Assembly: GCA_034190875.2 (NCBI GenBank)
Contig: CM067344.1
Span: 74,998,178-75,062,177 of the forward strand
Length of the DNA stretch: 64,000 nt
DNA from: Urechis unicinctus
Taxonomy: Eukaryota > Annelida > Polychaeta > Xenopneusta > Urechidae
Direction of reading: 5' to 3'
How positions within the stretch are numbered: position 1 is the first letter of the stretch; every line of letters begins with the position of its first letter. A program made the translations under genes and the position numbers. Positions 62,040-64,000 of this stretch are shown here, piece after piece. The notes beneath the pieces are model-generated. The model had not been told where the DNA came from and searched no databases. It saw only the letters and a list, made by a program, of their open reading frames with translations.

Positions 62040-64000
62040 CACGGCTTACACTTTGACAAAGTACAGCATATATTTTGTACAGTCACATAGGTACACCCAC
62101 TTAATAATTAAGTCATAAATGTACAGCCTTTACCTAACACAGTCGCAAAGGTACATCCACTATCTTATAGAGTAATAAAAGTACAGCCACTATCTTATAG
62201 AGTAATTTAAAAGTACATCCACTATCTTATAGTGTAATAAAAGTACAGCCACTATCTTAAAGACCGTCACCATGGGTAAAGTACAGCCACTATCTTATAA
62301 AGTAATAAAAGCAATTACAGCCACTATCTTATAAAGTAATATCCAAAGTACAGCCAAACTATCTTATAAAGTAATAAAAGTACAGCCACTATCTTATAGT
62401 ACAGCCATAATAAGTAATATCTTATGTGGTAAAAAAGTAATCACAAAATAAAGTACAGCCACTATCTTATAGAGTAATAAAAGTACAGCCACTATCTTAT
62501 AAAGTAATAAAAGTACAGCCACTATCTTATAAAGTAATAAAAGTACAGCCACTATCTTATAAAGTAATAAAAGTACAGCCACTATCTTATAAAGTAATAA
62601 AAGTACAGCCACTATCTTATAAAGTAATAAAAGTACAGCCACTATCTTATAGAGTAATAAAAGTACAGCCACTATCTTATAAAGTAATAAAAGTACAGCC
62701 ACTATCTTATAAAGTAATAAAAGTACAGCCACTATCTTATAAAGTAATAAAAGTACAGCACTCCACTATCTTATATAAGTAATAAAAGTACAGCCACTAT
62801 CTTATAAAGTAATAAAAGTACAGCCACTATCTTATAAGTAAGTAAAAGTACAGCCACTATCTCTTATAGAGTAATAAAAGTACAGCCACTATCTTATAAA
62901 GTAATAAAAGTACATCCACTATCTTATAAAGTAATAAAAGTACAGCCACTATCTTATAGTGTAATAAATGTACAGCCACTATCTTATAGAGTAATAAAAG
63001 TACAGCCACTATCTTATAAAGTAATAAAAGTACAGCCACTATCTTATAAAGTAATAAAAGTACAGCCACTATCTTATAGAGTAATAAAAGTACAGCCACT
63101 ATCTTATAAGTAATAAAAGTACAGCCACATCTTATAAAGTATAAAAGTACATCTATTATAAAGTAATAAAAGTACAGCCACTATCTTATAAAGTAATAAA
63201 AGTACACTATCCACTATCTTATAAAGTAATATAAAAAGTACAGCCACTATCTTATAAGTAATAAAAGTACAGCCACTATCTTATAAAGTAATAAAAGTAC
63301 AGCCACTATCTTATAGAGTATAAAAGTACAGCCACTATCTTATATAAGTAATAAAAGTACAGCCACTATCTTATAGTGTAATAAAAGTACAGCCACTATC
63401 TTATAAAGTAATAAAAGTACAGCCACTATCTTATAAGTAATAAAAGTACAGCCACTATCTTATAAAGTGTAATAAATATACAGCAGCACTATCTTATAAA
63501 GTAATAAAAGTACAGCCACTATCTTATAAAGTAATAAAAGTACAGCCACTATCTTATAAAGTAATAAAAAGTACAGCCTATCTACTATCTTATAAAAGTA
63601 ATAAAAGTACAGCCACTATCTTATAAAGTAAGTAAAAAGTACAGCCACTATCTTATAAAGTAATAAAAGTACAGCCACTATCTTATAAGTAATAAAAGTA
63701 CAGCCACTATCTTATAAAGTAATAAAAGTACAGCCACTATCTTATAAAGTAATAAAAGTACAGCCAAATCTTATAAAGTAATAAAGTACAGCCACTATCT
63801 TATAGTGTATTAGTACAGCAACTATCTCATAAAGTAATAAAAGTACAGCCACTATCTTATAGTGTAATAAAAGTACAGCCACTATCTTATAAAGTAATAA
63901 AAGTACAGCCACTATCTTATAGTGTAATAAATATACAGCAACTATCTCATAAAGTAATAAAAGTACAGCCACTATCTTATAAAGTAATAAAAGTACAGCC
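62040..64000. repeat. 30-bp satellite array 5 (CTATCTTATAAAGTAATAAA type), runs off the right edge
   Basis: About 65 units, consensus GTACAGCCACTATCTTATAA plus AGTAATAAAA. Long runs are exactly 30 bp; other units carry 1-12 bp indels. Minus-strand open frames (Leu/Tyr/Lys/Ile/Val-rich) are artefacts of the period. Confidence 0.96.

Noticed and set aside
62394..63972. Hydrophobic minus-strand frames that look like membrane segments
   Set aside because: Artefact of the 30-bp array 5; the same peptide repeats with each unit.

Overview
The window is eukaryotic, most probably from a mollusc. It has split genes with GT-AG introns, many minisatellite arrays, a degenerate Ty3-type retroelement, LINE fragments, TIR transposons, and a SINE-like repeat ending in a (CTCA)n tail of the kind I associate with gastropod (abalone-like) genomes. 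The phylum is an inference; no species call is made.

Left part (1-17.7 kb). Three transcription units lie on the minus strand. At the left edge is the 5' part of an unnamed protein with an N-terminal Cys motif, a long Ser/Thr/Pro/Gln-rich region and a coiled coil. Its coil is interrupted by two apparent frameshifts and it runs off the window. At 10.6-13.4 kb is a complete MIIP orthologue, solved here as seven coding exons (576 aa) with phase-compatible junctions. At 14.9-17.7 kb is a deleted, scrambled Ty3-like retroelement. Large 50-bp and 35-bp minisatellites lie between.

Middle (18-42 kb). A 2.46-kb DNA transposon has 73-bp terminal inverted repeats and a 5-bp target duplication. After it come a cluster of MITE-like repeats and a SINE-like element. 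ARMC9 follows on the plus strand (27.05-36.02 kb): 24 coding exons, 876 aa, including a 19-nt microexon. One ARMC9 intron carries a minisatellite that copies the downstream splice acceptor, and that minisatellite is itself split by a hAT-like MITE. A LINE reverse-transcriptase remnant lies at 37.55-38.29 kb.

Right part (43-64 kb). I see no host gene. Blocks of moderately diverged unique-looking sequence recur about every 6-8 kb, separated by minisatellites. Several arrays use a 30-bp period and look like variants of one ancestral monomer. The last array runs off the right edge.

How the genes relate: ARMC9 (ciliary base, LisH/ARM protein) and MIIP (small regulator of migration and mitosis in vertebrates) are unrelated host genes on opposite strands, about 13.6 kb apart with a transposon-rich interval between them. 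Nothing suggests co-regulation.
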